Source of the DNA: Microbacterium trichothecenolyticum
Lineage (GTDB): Bacteria > Actinomycetota > Actinomycetes > Actinomycetales > Microbacteriaceae
Direction: 5' to 3'
DNA: 64,000 nt
Assembly (NCBI RefSeq): GCF_000956465.1
Contig: NZ_JYJA01000035.1
Span: forward strand, 1 to 64,000
The notes under the pieces were generated by a model. It had not been told where the DNA came from. It saw only the letters and a program-made list of their open reading frames with translations, and searched no databases. The stretch's first letter is position 1; every line of letters starts with the position of its first letter. This document shows positions 34,709 through 41,953 of this stretch, in pieces. Both the position numbers and the translations under genes were made by a program.

Positions 34709-35572
34709 TCAGCCTTTGCGCAGCTCGCGGTAGGCACGCGGACTCATGCCGTGCGAACGACGGAACTGCCGCGAGAAGTAGAACGGGTCGTCGAGCCCGA
34801 TCCGGCGCCCGACCTCGGCGACCGGGAGATCGGTCGTGTCGAGCAGCGCCCGGGCCCGCGCCATCTTCAGCGCCTGGTGGTGCGCGTGCACACCGCCACC
34901 GGTGGCCTGGCGGAACAGCGCGGCGAGGTGCGACGGCGACACACCCACCATCGCGGCGAGCTCGGCGACCTGCACGCGCCCGTCGACACGCTCAGCGAGA
35001 TAGCGCATCGCGCGCTCGACGGGCGCGCCCTCGCTCGGCAGCGCCCGATCGACGGCGAGCTGGGTGAACAGCCGCCAGGCCATTCCCGACGTCGCGATCA
35101 GCCGCGCCGGCGTCGGCTGGAGCGCGAGTGACACCGAGATCTCGTCGAGCAGGGCGGTGACGCGATCGACCTCACGCAGTGACAGTGTCAGGCGGTCGGG
35201 ACGAATGCCGGCCGCCTCGGTGAGCTCGAGCACGTCTGCCCCGCGCACGTGGCACCACCAGATCGTCCAGGGATCGGTTGCATCGGCGCCGTAGGAGTGA
35301 GCCAGACCGCCGGGGATGACGACCGCCGTCGAGCTCCCCACACGCGTGCGGACACCCTCCGCCTCGACCCATCCCGCCCCGGCGACGCACACGATCGCGA
35401 TCGTCTCCGCCGCTCCGCGGGGACGATGCCGCCCATGGTGTCGCGCACGAGGGAAGTACCCGGCATCCGTCACCAGCATCCGCCGCGTGACCGGTCGTGC
35501 GAGCGCAGCGTCGACGAGGGGGCGTGGAGCGATGCTGAGTCGCTCCCGATCGAATCCCTCCGCACGCTCCAT
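34709..35572 (-). CDS. AraC-family transcriptional regulator
   Basis: A 287-residue regulator with an N-terminal AraC-type cupin sensor domain (~35-130, VVIPGGLAHSYGADATDPW) and a C-terminal pair of helix-turn-helices (~185-285: VQVAELAAMVGVSPSHLAALF, then VAEVGRRIGLDDPFYFSRQF and the family ending MSPRAYRE). Such proteins activate sugar-use genes. ATG 35572 with AGGA upstream is chosen; the frame runs open for over 800 further codons, but only as a shadow of the divergent gene. Divergent from the DUF5107 protein, which is its likely target. Confidence 0.86.
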   Translation of the reverse strand: MERAEGFDRERLSIAPRPLVDAALARPVTRRMLVTDAGYFPRARHHGRHRPRGAAETIAIVCVAGAGWVEAEGVRTRVGSSTAVVIPGGLAHSYGADATDPWTIWWCHVRGADVLELTEAAGIRPDRLTLSLREVDRVTALLDEISVSLALQPTPARLIATSGMAWRLFTQLAVDRALPSEGAPVERAMRYLAERVDGRVQVAELAAMVGVSPSHLAALFRQATGGGVHAHHQALKMARARALLDTTDLPVAEVGRRIGLDDPFYFSRQFRRSHGMSPRAYRELRKG

Positions 35573-35653
35573 GACGGAATCCTGCCACGAACCATCGTCG
35601 GATCGTCCAGGTCGATTCCACGATCCGCCATGGTCGGCGGACGCGCGCCGACG

Positions 35654-35659
35654 TAGCTT
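35654..35659 (+). promoter_or_regulatory. -10 box TAGCTT, likely leaderless promoter
   Basis: TAGCTT ends 6 nt before GTG 35666 of the DUF5107 gene. Confidence 0.4.
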
Positions 35660-35665
35660 TGCCCG

Positions 35666-38600
35666 GTGACCGACGACACCGAGGCTCCGAGCCGCATCGA
35701 GCTCCCCGCCGCTCCCGCCGATCAGGCCGCGATCCTCGCGGCGGGCGGAGTCGCATGCTGGAGTGAGCCCCTCTGGATCGACACGTACGAGCCGGGCGAG
35801 CCGGATCCGTACCCGCTGTTCCTCGATCGCCGCGTGTACCAGGGATCCAGCGGCAAGGTGTACCCGCTCCCGATGATCGACAGCGTCGCGCACGAGAAGG
35901 CGCCGCGGCAGTGGCAGGCCATCCATCTCGAGAACGCCTACGTGCGCCTCGCGCTGCTGCCCGAGATCGGCGGTCGCATCCACATCGGCTACGACAAGGT
36001 CGCGGGCTACGACTTCTTCTACCGCAACAACGTCATCAAGCCCGCGCTCGTGGGACTCGCCGGTCCATGGATCTCGGGCGGCGTCGAGTTCAACTGGCCG
36101 CAGCACCACCGGCCCGCGACCTTCCTTCCGGTGGACGCCCGCATCGAGCGGGAGGCCGACGGCGCCGTCGTGGTGTGGCACAGCGACCTCGACCCGTTGC
36201 AGCGCATGCGCGGAGTGCACGGGGTGCGGCTGCGGCCGGGATCGTCGCTGATCGAGCTGGAGGCGGCGCTGCACAACCGCACCGACGTCCCGCAGACGTT
36301 CCTGTGGTGGGCCAACGTGGCGGCGCGTGCGCACGAGGGATACCAGTCGTTCTTCCCCGACGACGTCGCGTTCGTCGCCGACCACGCGCGCCGGGCGATC
36401 ACCGCGTTCCCGCGCGCCGACCGTCCGTACTACGGCGTCGACTACCCGGCGCTCGCAGCGGAGCGGCCGGACGCCGACCGGATCGACGTGTACAGCAACA
36501 TCCCGGTGCCGACGTCGTACATGATCACAGACACCGACGACTCGTTCTTCGGCGGCTACGACCACACGGCCGATGCCGGGTTCGTCCACTGGGCAGACCG
36601 CGCGATCTCCCCCGGCAAGAAGCAGTGGACGTGGGGCGACGGAGCGATCGGGCGCGCATGGGACGACCAGCTGACCGACGACGACGGCCCGTACGTCGAG
36701 CTCATGGCCGGCGTCTACACCGACAATCAGCCCGACTTCAGCTGGATGCTCCCCGGCGAGACCAAACGGTTCCGCCAGTACTGGTATCCGGTCCATGGCA
36801 CGGGAGCCGTGCGGCAGGCGACGACGGATGCTGCCATAGGCGTGCGCGCCGAAGGCGACGGCACCCGCATCACGACGATCGCCACGCGTGCGTTGCCGGC
36901 GGCCGTGATCGAGGTCCGTCGCGACGGCGGCCTGCTCGCCCGCTGGGACGCCGACCTCGGGCCCGACGCTCCGTTCGCCGCGATCGCGGGGGTCACGGCC
37001 GGTTCCGCGGGTCTCGAGGTCCGCGTACTCCACGCGGGCGAGACCCTCGTCGTCTGGCGGGCGCGAGCCGCGAACGCGGGCGAGCCATGGGTCGCAACCG
37101 CGCCGCCACTTCCCGAAGACATCGCGTCCAACGACGATCTGTTCGCGACAGCCGTGCACCTGCTGCAGTACCGCCACCCCACCCGCTCGGCGGTGCCGTA
37201 CCTCCACGAGGCGCTGCGACGTGATCCGGCCGATTCCCGCGCGGCGACCGCGCTCGGCTCTTGGCACCTCGCGCGCGGCGAGTATGACGCGGCGCGCGAT
37301 CTGCTCGGGGCGGCGACCGCGCGGCTCACCCGACACAATCTCAACCCGCGTGACGGTGAAGCCGCGTACCTGCTCGGCCTCGTTCACGAACGGCTCGGCG
37401 ACGACCACGCGGCTGACCGCTGCCTGGCGAAGGCGGCATGGAGCGCGGCGTTCGCGCCGGCAGCGATGCTCGCTCGGGCACGAATCGCCCTGCGCGCGGG
37501 GTCGGCGGTGGTCGCGCTCGACCTCGCCCGCTCGGCTGCGCCGATCCCCGAGGCGGGGCGGATCGAAGCCCTGGCTCTCGTCCGCCGCGGTGAGGTCGCA
37601 GCATCCGTCGCCCGCGTCGCCGAACTTCTCGCGGCCGACCCGCTCGACCCGGCGACCGGTGCGCTGGCGGGCGAATCGATCGACCGCGACGCCCGCACGG
37701 CGCTCGACGTCGGTGCCGAGTTCGCGCGAGCAGGCGCGGTCGACGAGGCGCTCGCGGTCACCGCGGCCGCCGTCGAGCGCACGCCTTCTGCGGGTCTCGC
37801 AGGTCCGCTCCGCCACTACCTGCGCGCGCACTGGCTCGAACGATCGGGACGCGCCGGTGATGCGGCCGGCGAGCGCGCCCTGGCGCGCGGCGCCTCGGCG
37901 GCGCTCTCCTTCCCGGCCGGCCTCGACCACTTCGACGCGCTCGTCGCCGCGGTCGCCGCCGACCCGGACGACGTCGTCGCCGCGGGGCTCCTCGGCATGT
38001 GGCTGCTCGACGCCGGCCGTCACGCCGACGCGCTCGCCCACCTGCGATCCGCGACCGAGGGCGGCTCGACAGACCCGGTGGGGTGGCGCAATCTTGCGAT
38101 CGCCCTCGTGGCGGTCGAGGGCGACGACGCCGCGGCCGACGCGGCACTCACCCACGCCCTGTCACTGCGCCCGGACGCGCGGCTGCTTCTCGAGCGCGAT
38201 GTGCTCGCGGTGCGGAGGGGGACGGATGCGGCAACCCGGCTCTCTCTGCTCGAGACCCACGCCGTCCTGCTCGACGCCCGCGACGACCTGGCGGTGCGCC
38301 ACGCGAACCTGCTCCTCGACGTCGGGCGCACCGACGAGGCGTGGATCCTGCTCACGACCCGCCGCTTCCGTCCGTTCGAGGGCGGCGAGGGTCTCGTGAT
38401 CGCGGCGTTCGACCGGGCGTCGTGCGCACTGGCCGAACGGCTGCTGCGCGAGTCGGCGCCGGCGGAGGCCGCGGCGCTCCTCGAGGCCGGCTTCGTCCCG
38501 CCGAGCAGCCTCGGCGAGGGACGCCACCCGGCCGAGCGCCCCGTGCAGCGGTGGGTGCTGCTCGGCGCCGCGCGCGCGGCCACCGGAAACGCGACAGGTG

Positions 38601-38947
38601 CGGCCGAGGCCTGGCGCGCGGCCGTCGCACCGTCGCCGCTGGCGGTGGCGCCTCGCGCGGCGGACGAGTCGACGTACTGGACCGGGATGGCGCACCTCCA
38701 CCTCGCCGACGGGACGAGCGCGGCGGCCGCGTGGGATGCGTTGGACGCCCGCGCGACGGCGCTGCGGACCGCGACGGATGAGGTCGGCTACTTCGCCACC
38801 TCGGTGCCCGAGCTGACCTCGTTCGATGCCGCCACCGCGACGGCACGTGCTGCCATGGCGGACAGGCTCGGACGGCTGGCGGCGCGCGGACGCACACAGC
38901 AGCTCTCAGCGGGGACCGCCGAGGTTCCGGAGAGGACCGACGCATGA
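35666..38947 (+). CDS. DUF5107/TPR-repeat protein, possible carbohydrate-active enzyme
   Basis: A 1093-residue soluble protein. Residues ~30-400 form a DUF5107 beta-sandwich reminiscent of aldose epimerases and sugar-binding domains (ENAYVRLALLPEIGGRIHIGYD, GGVEFNWPQHHRP, and a Trp/His-rich pocket). From ~490 on there are repeated Ala-rich TPR-like helices (for example GSWHLARGEYDAARDLLGAA, YLLGLVHERLGDDHAADRCL). No signal peptide. Known members occur in glycan-use loci beside AraC regulators, as here. The enzymatic role is not established, so I call only the architecture. A tight 18-bp gap separates it from the convergent sigma factor gene. Confidence 0.75.
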   Translation: MTDDTEAPSRIELPAAPADQAAILAAGGVACWSEPLWIDTYEPGEPDPYPLFLDRRVYQGSSGKVYPLPMIDSVAHEKAPRQWQAIHLENAYVRLALLPEIGGRIHIGYDKVAGYDFFYRNNVIKPALVGLAGPWISGGVEFNWPQHHRPATFLPVDARIEREADGAVVVWHSDLDPLQRMRGVHGVRLRPGSSLIELEAALHNRTDVPQTFLWWANVAARAHEGYQSFFPDDVAFVADHARRAITAFPRADRPYYGVDYPALAAERPDADRIDVYSNIPVPTSYMITDTDDSFFGGYDHTADAGFVHWADRAISPGKKQWTWGDGAIGRAWDDQLTDDDGPYVELMAGVYTDNQPDFSWMLPGETKRFRQYWYPVHGTGAVRQATTDAAIGVRAEGDGTRITTIATRALPAAVIEVRRDGGLLARWDADLGPDAPFAAIAGVTAGSAGLEVRVLHAGETLVVWRARAANAGEPWVATAPPLPEDIASNDDLFATAVHLLQYRHPTRSAVPYLHEALRRDPADSRAATALGSWHLARGEYDAARDLLGAATARLTRHNLNPRDGEAAYLLGLVHERLGDDHAADRCLAKAAWSAAFAPAAMLARARIALRAGSAVVALDLARSAAPIPEAGRIEALALVRRGEVAASVARVAELLAADPLDPATGALAGESIDRDARTALDVGAEFARAGAVDEALAVTAAAVERTPSAGLAGPLRHYLRAHWLERSGRAGDAAGERALARGASAALSFPAGLDHFDALVAAVAADPDDVVAAGLLGMWLLDAGRHADALAHLRSATEGGSTDPVGWRNLAIALVAVEGDDAAADAALTHALSLRPDARLLLERDVLAVRRGTDAATRLSLLETHAVLLDARDDLAVRHANLLLDVGRTDEAWILLTTRRFRPFEGGEGLVIAAFDRASCALAERLLRESAPAEAAALLEAGFVPPSSLGEGRHPAERPVQRWVLLGAARAATGNATGAAEAWRAAVAPSPLAVAPRAADESTYWTGMAHLHLADGTSAAAAWDALDARATALRTATDEVGYFATSVPELTSFDAATATARAAMADRLGRLAARGRTQQLSAGTAEVPERTDA

Positions 38948-38965
38948 CGCAGCGGTACCGGCGGC

Positions 38966-39853
38966 TCAGCGGGCGACCACGGCCTCGGCATCGACATGTC
39001 CGAGCTTCTCGGGGTTGGCGATCGAGTACACCTGCGTGATGCGCCCCTGCACGACGGTCAGGCTGACGACGCCGACGAGCACGCCGTCGAGCTCCATGCG
39101 CACCCCGGGCTGCCCGTTGACCCAGGTCGACGACGCCACCAGAATGCCCTCGACCTTCGCCATCCCGCCGACGAGGTAGCGCGCGAGCCGATCCGCGCCG
39201 ACGATCGGCCGGCGGGCCGCACCGCGGACCTTGCCGCCGCCGTCGGCGACCGACACGACGTCGGGGGCCAGCACGTCCATGAGTCCCTGCAGGTCGCCGC
39301 TGTTGAGCGCGACGACGAGGCGTTCCACGACCTCCTCGTGCTCGGCGGGGCCGACCGTCACGCGAGGGCGGCGCGCGGCGACGTGGTCCTTCGCGCGGTG
39401 CGCGATCTGCCGCACGGCCGCAGGAGTCTTGCCGACGGCATCCGCGATCTCGTCGTACGGCACGTCGAACACCTCGCGCAGCACGAACACCGCCCGCTCG
39501 GCCGGACCGAGCGTCTCGAGGACCGTGAGCATCGCGATCGAGAGGTTCTCGGCGAGCTCGACGTCGTCGGCCACGTCGGGGCTCGTGAGCAGCGGCTCGG
39601 GGAGCCACTCGCCGACGTAGTCCTCGCGGCGCCGCGACACCGTGCGCAGGTGGTTCAGCGCCTGCCGCGTCACGATGCGCACGAGGTAGGCGCGCGGTTC
39701 CTGAACGGTTCGGTGGTCGACGGCCGCCCACCGCAGCCACGACTCCTGCAGCACGTCCTCGGCGTCGGCGGCCGAGCCGAGCATCTCGTACGCGACGGTG
39801 AACAGCAGGCTCCGGTGCGTGACGAACGGGTCGTCGACGACGGCGGTGCTCAT
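38966..39853 (-). CDS. ECF41-family RNA polymerase sigma factor (SigJ-like)
   Basis: A 295-residue ECF sigma factor with region 2 (~10-75), region 4 (~105-160) and a SnoaL-like C-terminal domain (~165-295). Two ECF41 signatures are present: WLPEP at 83-87 and DGGGK at 204-208. In ECF41 the C-terminal domain replaces a separate anti-sigma factor and tunes activity. ATG 39853 has TAGGCT 7 nt upstream; a longer start at 39919 is discarded. The upstream gene on the same strand encodes a carboxymuconolactone-decarboxylase-like protein whose promoter carries an ECF41-type motif, the classical pairing. Confidence 0.9.
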   Translation of the reverse strand: MSTAVVDDPFVTHRSLLFTVAYEMLGSAADAEDVLQESWLRWAAVDHRTVQEPRAYLVRIVTRQALNHLRTVSRRREDYVGEWLPEPLLTSPDVADDVELAENLSIAMLTVLETLGPAERAVFVLREVFDVPYDEIADAVGKTPAAVRQIAHRAKDHVAARRPRVTVGPAEHEEVVERLVVALNSGDLQGLMDVLAPDVVSVADGGGKVRGAARRPIVGADRLARYLVGGMAKVEGILVASSTWVNGQPGVRMELDGVLVGVVSLTVVQGRITQVYSIANPEKLGHVDAEAVVAR

Positions 39854-39860
39854 GGCCGGG

Positions 39861-39866
39861 AGCCTA
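39861..39866 (-). promoter_or_regulatory. -10 box TAGGCT, likely leaderless promoter
   Basis: On the minus strand TAGGCT ends 7 nt before ATG 39853 of the ECF41 gene and overlaps the end of the upstream decarboxylase-like gene. Confidence 0.45.
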
Positions 39867-40454
39867 CGCGGTAGCGCCGACGGCGGGCCGTGCGGCGAGC
39901 GGAGGGAGACCGCAGGCATCCGCGAAGTGCTCGGAACGGATGCCGAGCGCGATGTTCATCCGCGCCGACATGTTCATGAACGCCACCCGTGCGGCCAACT
40001 CGACGAGCCCGGCGGGGCCGAGATCCTCGAGCAGCGCATCCGACAGCTCGTCGGTCACCGCGGGCGGCGTCTGGCTCGCCGCCTCGGCGTACTCCATCAC
40101 CCGGCGTTCGAGCGGCGTGAACAGGGTGGACTCCCGCCACCGCGGCACATCGCGCACCTTCGCCGCGTCCACGTCGCGGTCACGCGACATGAAGTAGTTG
40201 AAGTCGAGGCAGAAGCTGCAGCCGATGGTCGCGGCCGACGCCATCGCGGCAAAGGTCGCGAGACTCGGGTCGAGCTCGTGCCAGCCGTCGACCTTCTGGC
40301 CGATGCCCATCGAGTCCTTCATCACGCCGCGGTGGTGCCAGAGCACGCCGAGCGAGTCGGGCACGCGTCCGACCATCTTCTTCGCGACCGCTTTGATCAG
40401 CGCGCCGGAGACGCCGGTGACCTCTGCGGTGGGGATGCGGGTGTCGCTGCTCAT
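39864..40454 (-). CDS. Carboxymuconolactone decarboxylase/AhpD-family protein
   Basis: A 196-residue helical protein of the CMD/AhpD superfamily with the redox CxxC in TIGCSFCLDFNYFMS and a following acidic/His region. Members are peroxidase-like or decarboxylases; those linked to ECF41 sigma factors are mostly uncharacterised. ATG 40454 is preferred because GGAGG stands 5 nt upstream and the predicted ECF41 promoter then gives a leader of about 30 nt; an upstream in-frame ATG would lie before that transcript start. Ends 10 bp before the sigma gene. Confidence 0.84.
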   Translation of the reverse strand: MSSDTRIPTAEVTGVSGALIKAVAKKMVGRVPDSLGVLWHHRGVMKDSMGIGQKVDGWHELDPSLATFAAMASAATIGCSFCLDFNYFMSRDRDVDAAKVRDVPRWRESTLFTPLERRVMEYAEAASQTPPAVTDELSDALLEDLGPAGLVELAARVAFMNMSARMNIALGIRSEHFADACGLPPLAARPAVGATA

Positions 40455-40490
40455 GTCTACCTCCGTGTCGATTCGGTCCTTCGACATGGA

Positions 40491-40517
40491 GACACCGGCC
40501 GTCGCCGGCGTGTGACA
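40491..40517 (-). promoter_or_regulatory. ECF41-type promoter of the decarboxylase-like gene
   Basis: Minus strand: TGTCACA (40517-40511), a 16-nt spacer, then TGTC (40494-40491). The published ECF41 consensus is TGTCACA-n16-CGTC, so only one base differs. It implies positive control by the adjacent sigma factor. Confidence 0.65.
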
Positions 40518-40532
40518 CGCCACCCCTGGAGA

Positions 40533-41111
40533 TTACTGCGGGTCGAGACCCAGGTCGTCGAGGTCGATGGCAGCGAGCCACTGCAGGCCCTCGGCCTCGA
40601 CGGCCGCCTGCGCCCCGGTCTTGCGGTCGACGATGACGGCCACGGCGACGGGCTCGGCGCCCTCGCGGCGGAGCGCCTCGACCGCCTTCAGCGCCGACTG
40701 CCCAGTGGTCGAGGTGTCTTCGAGCACGACGACGCGCTTGCCCGCGACATCCGCCCCCTCCACCTGGCGTCCGCGGCCATGGTCCTTCGGCTCCTTGCGC
40801 ACGACGAACGCGTCGAGCGGCTTGTGGGTGCGCGCGGACTCGTGCATCACCGCGTTCGCGATCGGGTCGGCGCCCAGGGTCAGGCCGCCGACGGCGACGA
40901 TGCCGTCCACGTCGCGGATGAGATCGAGCATGATGCGGCCGATCGACGGGGCAGCGCGGTGGTCGAGCGTCAGCTTGCGCATGTCGACGTAGTACGTGGC
41001 CTTCTTGCCGCTCGAGAGGGTGAAGTCCCCGTGGAACACCGCCTCGTCCTGGATCAGCGCGATCAGATACTGGCGGTCGGCTTCGAGCTGCGGCGTGGAG
41101 GCGGCGGTCAT
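40533..41111 (-). CDS. pyrE: Orotate phosphoribosyltransferase
   Basis: A 192-residue type I PRTase. The PRPP-binding motif is VVVLEDTSTTGQSALKAVEAL (starting ~125), and the catalytic flexible loop carries RKEPKDHGRGRQVEG with the Lys/His pair. It joins orotate to PRPP to give OMP in pyrimidine synthesis; length fits actinobacterial PyrE. ATG 41111 has a TAAAAT box 7 nt upstream, so it is probably leaderless and transcribed alone; no other pyr gene is near. Confidence 0.9.
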   Translation of the reverse strand: MTAASTPQLEADRQYLIALIQDEAVFHGDFTLSSGKKATYYVDMRKLTLDHRAAPSIGRIMLDLIRDVDGIVAVGGLTLGADPIANAVMHESARTHKPLDAFVVRKEPKDHGRGRQVEGADVAGKRVVVLEDTSTTGQSALKAVEALRREGAEPVAVAVIVDRKTGAQAAVEAEGLQWLAAIDLDDLGLDPQ

Positions 41112-41118
41112 GCCCTCG

Positions 41119-41124
41119 ATTTTA
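41119..41124 (-). promoter_or_regulatory. -10 box TAAAAT, likely leaderless promoter
   Basis: On the minus strand TAAAAT, the closest match to the -10 consensus in this set, ends 7 nt before ATG 41111 of pyrE. Confidence 0.5.
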
Positions 41125-41164
41125 CGGATGCTCCGCCCCGGCGCCGCTCATGGCTGATGGCGCC

Positions 41165-41914
41165 TCAGTCTTCCACAGCCGGGTCGGTTCCGTCCTTGAC
41201 CGGTCGCCCGCTGAGCATCGCGGCGTCGCGCGGGGCCGCGCGGGACGCGACAGCCTCGCGTCGTTCGTCTTGCCCGGTGGCGCCCGGGGGCAGCAGCGCC
41301 GCCACGGCTCGCGATACCGCGGGGTCGGCGTCGGGTCCCTCCCAGGCGTCCGTGCGCGAGAGCGCCAGACGAGCGGCAGCGGCGGTGCCGGGGTCCTGCG
41401 ACTCGGCGAGTCGCTCCAGCGCCGGCTCGGCGGCGCCGATGACGCCCGCGCCCAGGAGGCTCTGCACCACATCGCGATCCCGGAGGTCCGCGGCGAGCGC
41501 GGCGTCCTCTCCCGCGGTGCGCACGAGCACCCCCGTGTTCGAGGTGATCGTCTCGCCCGGTCGTACGGCGAAGCGCGCCACCACCTCGTAGCGACCGGCA
41601 ACGGGGAAGAGCGGCTCGCTGCCCTGCGACACCAGCGGCACCGCCGCGACGAGGCGCTCCCCCGCGGCGAGCTCGATCGAGCGCGGCGCCGAGTCGGCAG
41701 GCCACGGCCAGGTGGCACGGGCGACGCGACTGTCGGGCCCCGTCACCTCCACCTCGAGGTCGCCCTCGATGAGGTTGAGCCGGGCGCTCACGGTCGCCGC
41801 ACCGCCGACCGCCGCGACCTCCACCTCGGCGAAGGCGACGCGATCGAGGGGAACGGACGCGGCGGGGAGCCGGAGCCGAAGCTCCAGCCCGCCGCCATGC
41901 GCATCGGACCTCAC
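41165..41914 (-). CDS. Hypothetical protein with beta-sandwich domain, partner of the metzincin-like protein
   Basis: A 249-residue protein, no signal peptide or membrane span. The N-terminal ~130 residues read as alternating beta-strands (AATVSARLNLIEGDLEVEVTG, PVAGRYEVVARFAV), like the Ig-type domains in the C-terminal half of the product of the preceding gene, which has ALTNVSDQPRTVTTLINLSE. The C-terminal ~110 residues are Ala-rich helices, again like that protein's tail. It lies 39 bp downstream in the same direction. Together they look like a split or duplicated module of unknown role. Confidence 0.6.
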   Translation of the reverse strand: MRSDAHGGGLELRLRLPAASVPLDRVAFAEVEVAAVGGAATVSARLNLIEGDLEVEVTGPDSRVARATWPWPADSAPRSIELAAGERLVAAVPLVSQGSEPLFPVAGRYEVVARFAVRPGETITSNTGVLVRTAGEDAALAADLRDRDVVQSLLGAGVIGAAEPALERLAESQDPGTAAAARLALSRTDAWEGPDADPAVSRAVAALLPPGATGQDERREAVASRAAPRDAAMLSGRPVKDGTDPAVED

Positions 41915-41953
41915 ACGTCGATCCTTCCTCCGCGCAGCGCCGTTGTCACCGGG

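Noticed and set aside
35573..38155. Open frame of more than 800 codons extending upstream of the AraC gene on the minus strand
   Set aside because: It lies opposite the DUF5107 gene, has no family resemblance, and is Arg/Val-rich low-complexity translation typical of antisense frames at this GC content.
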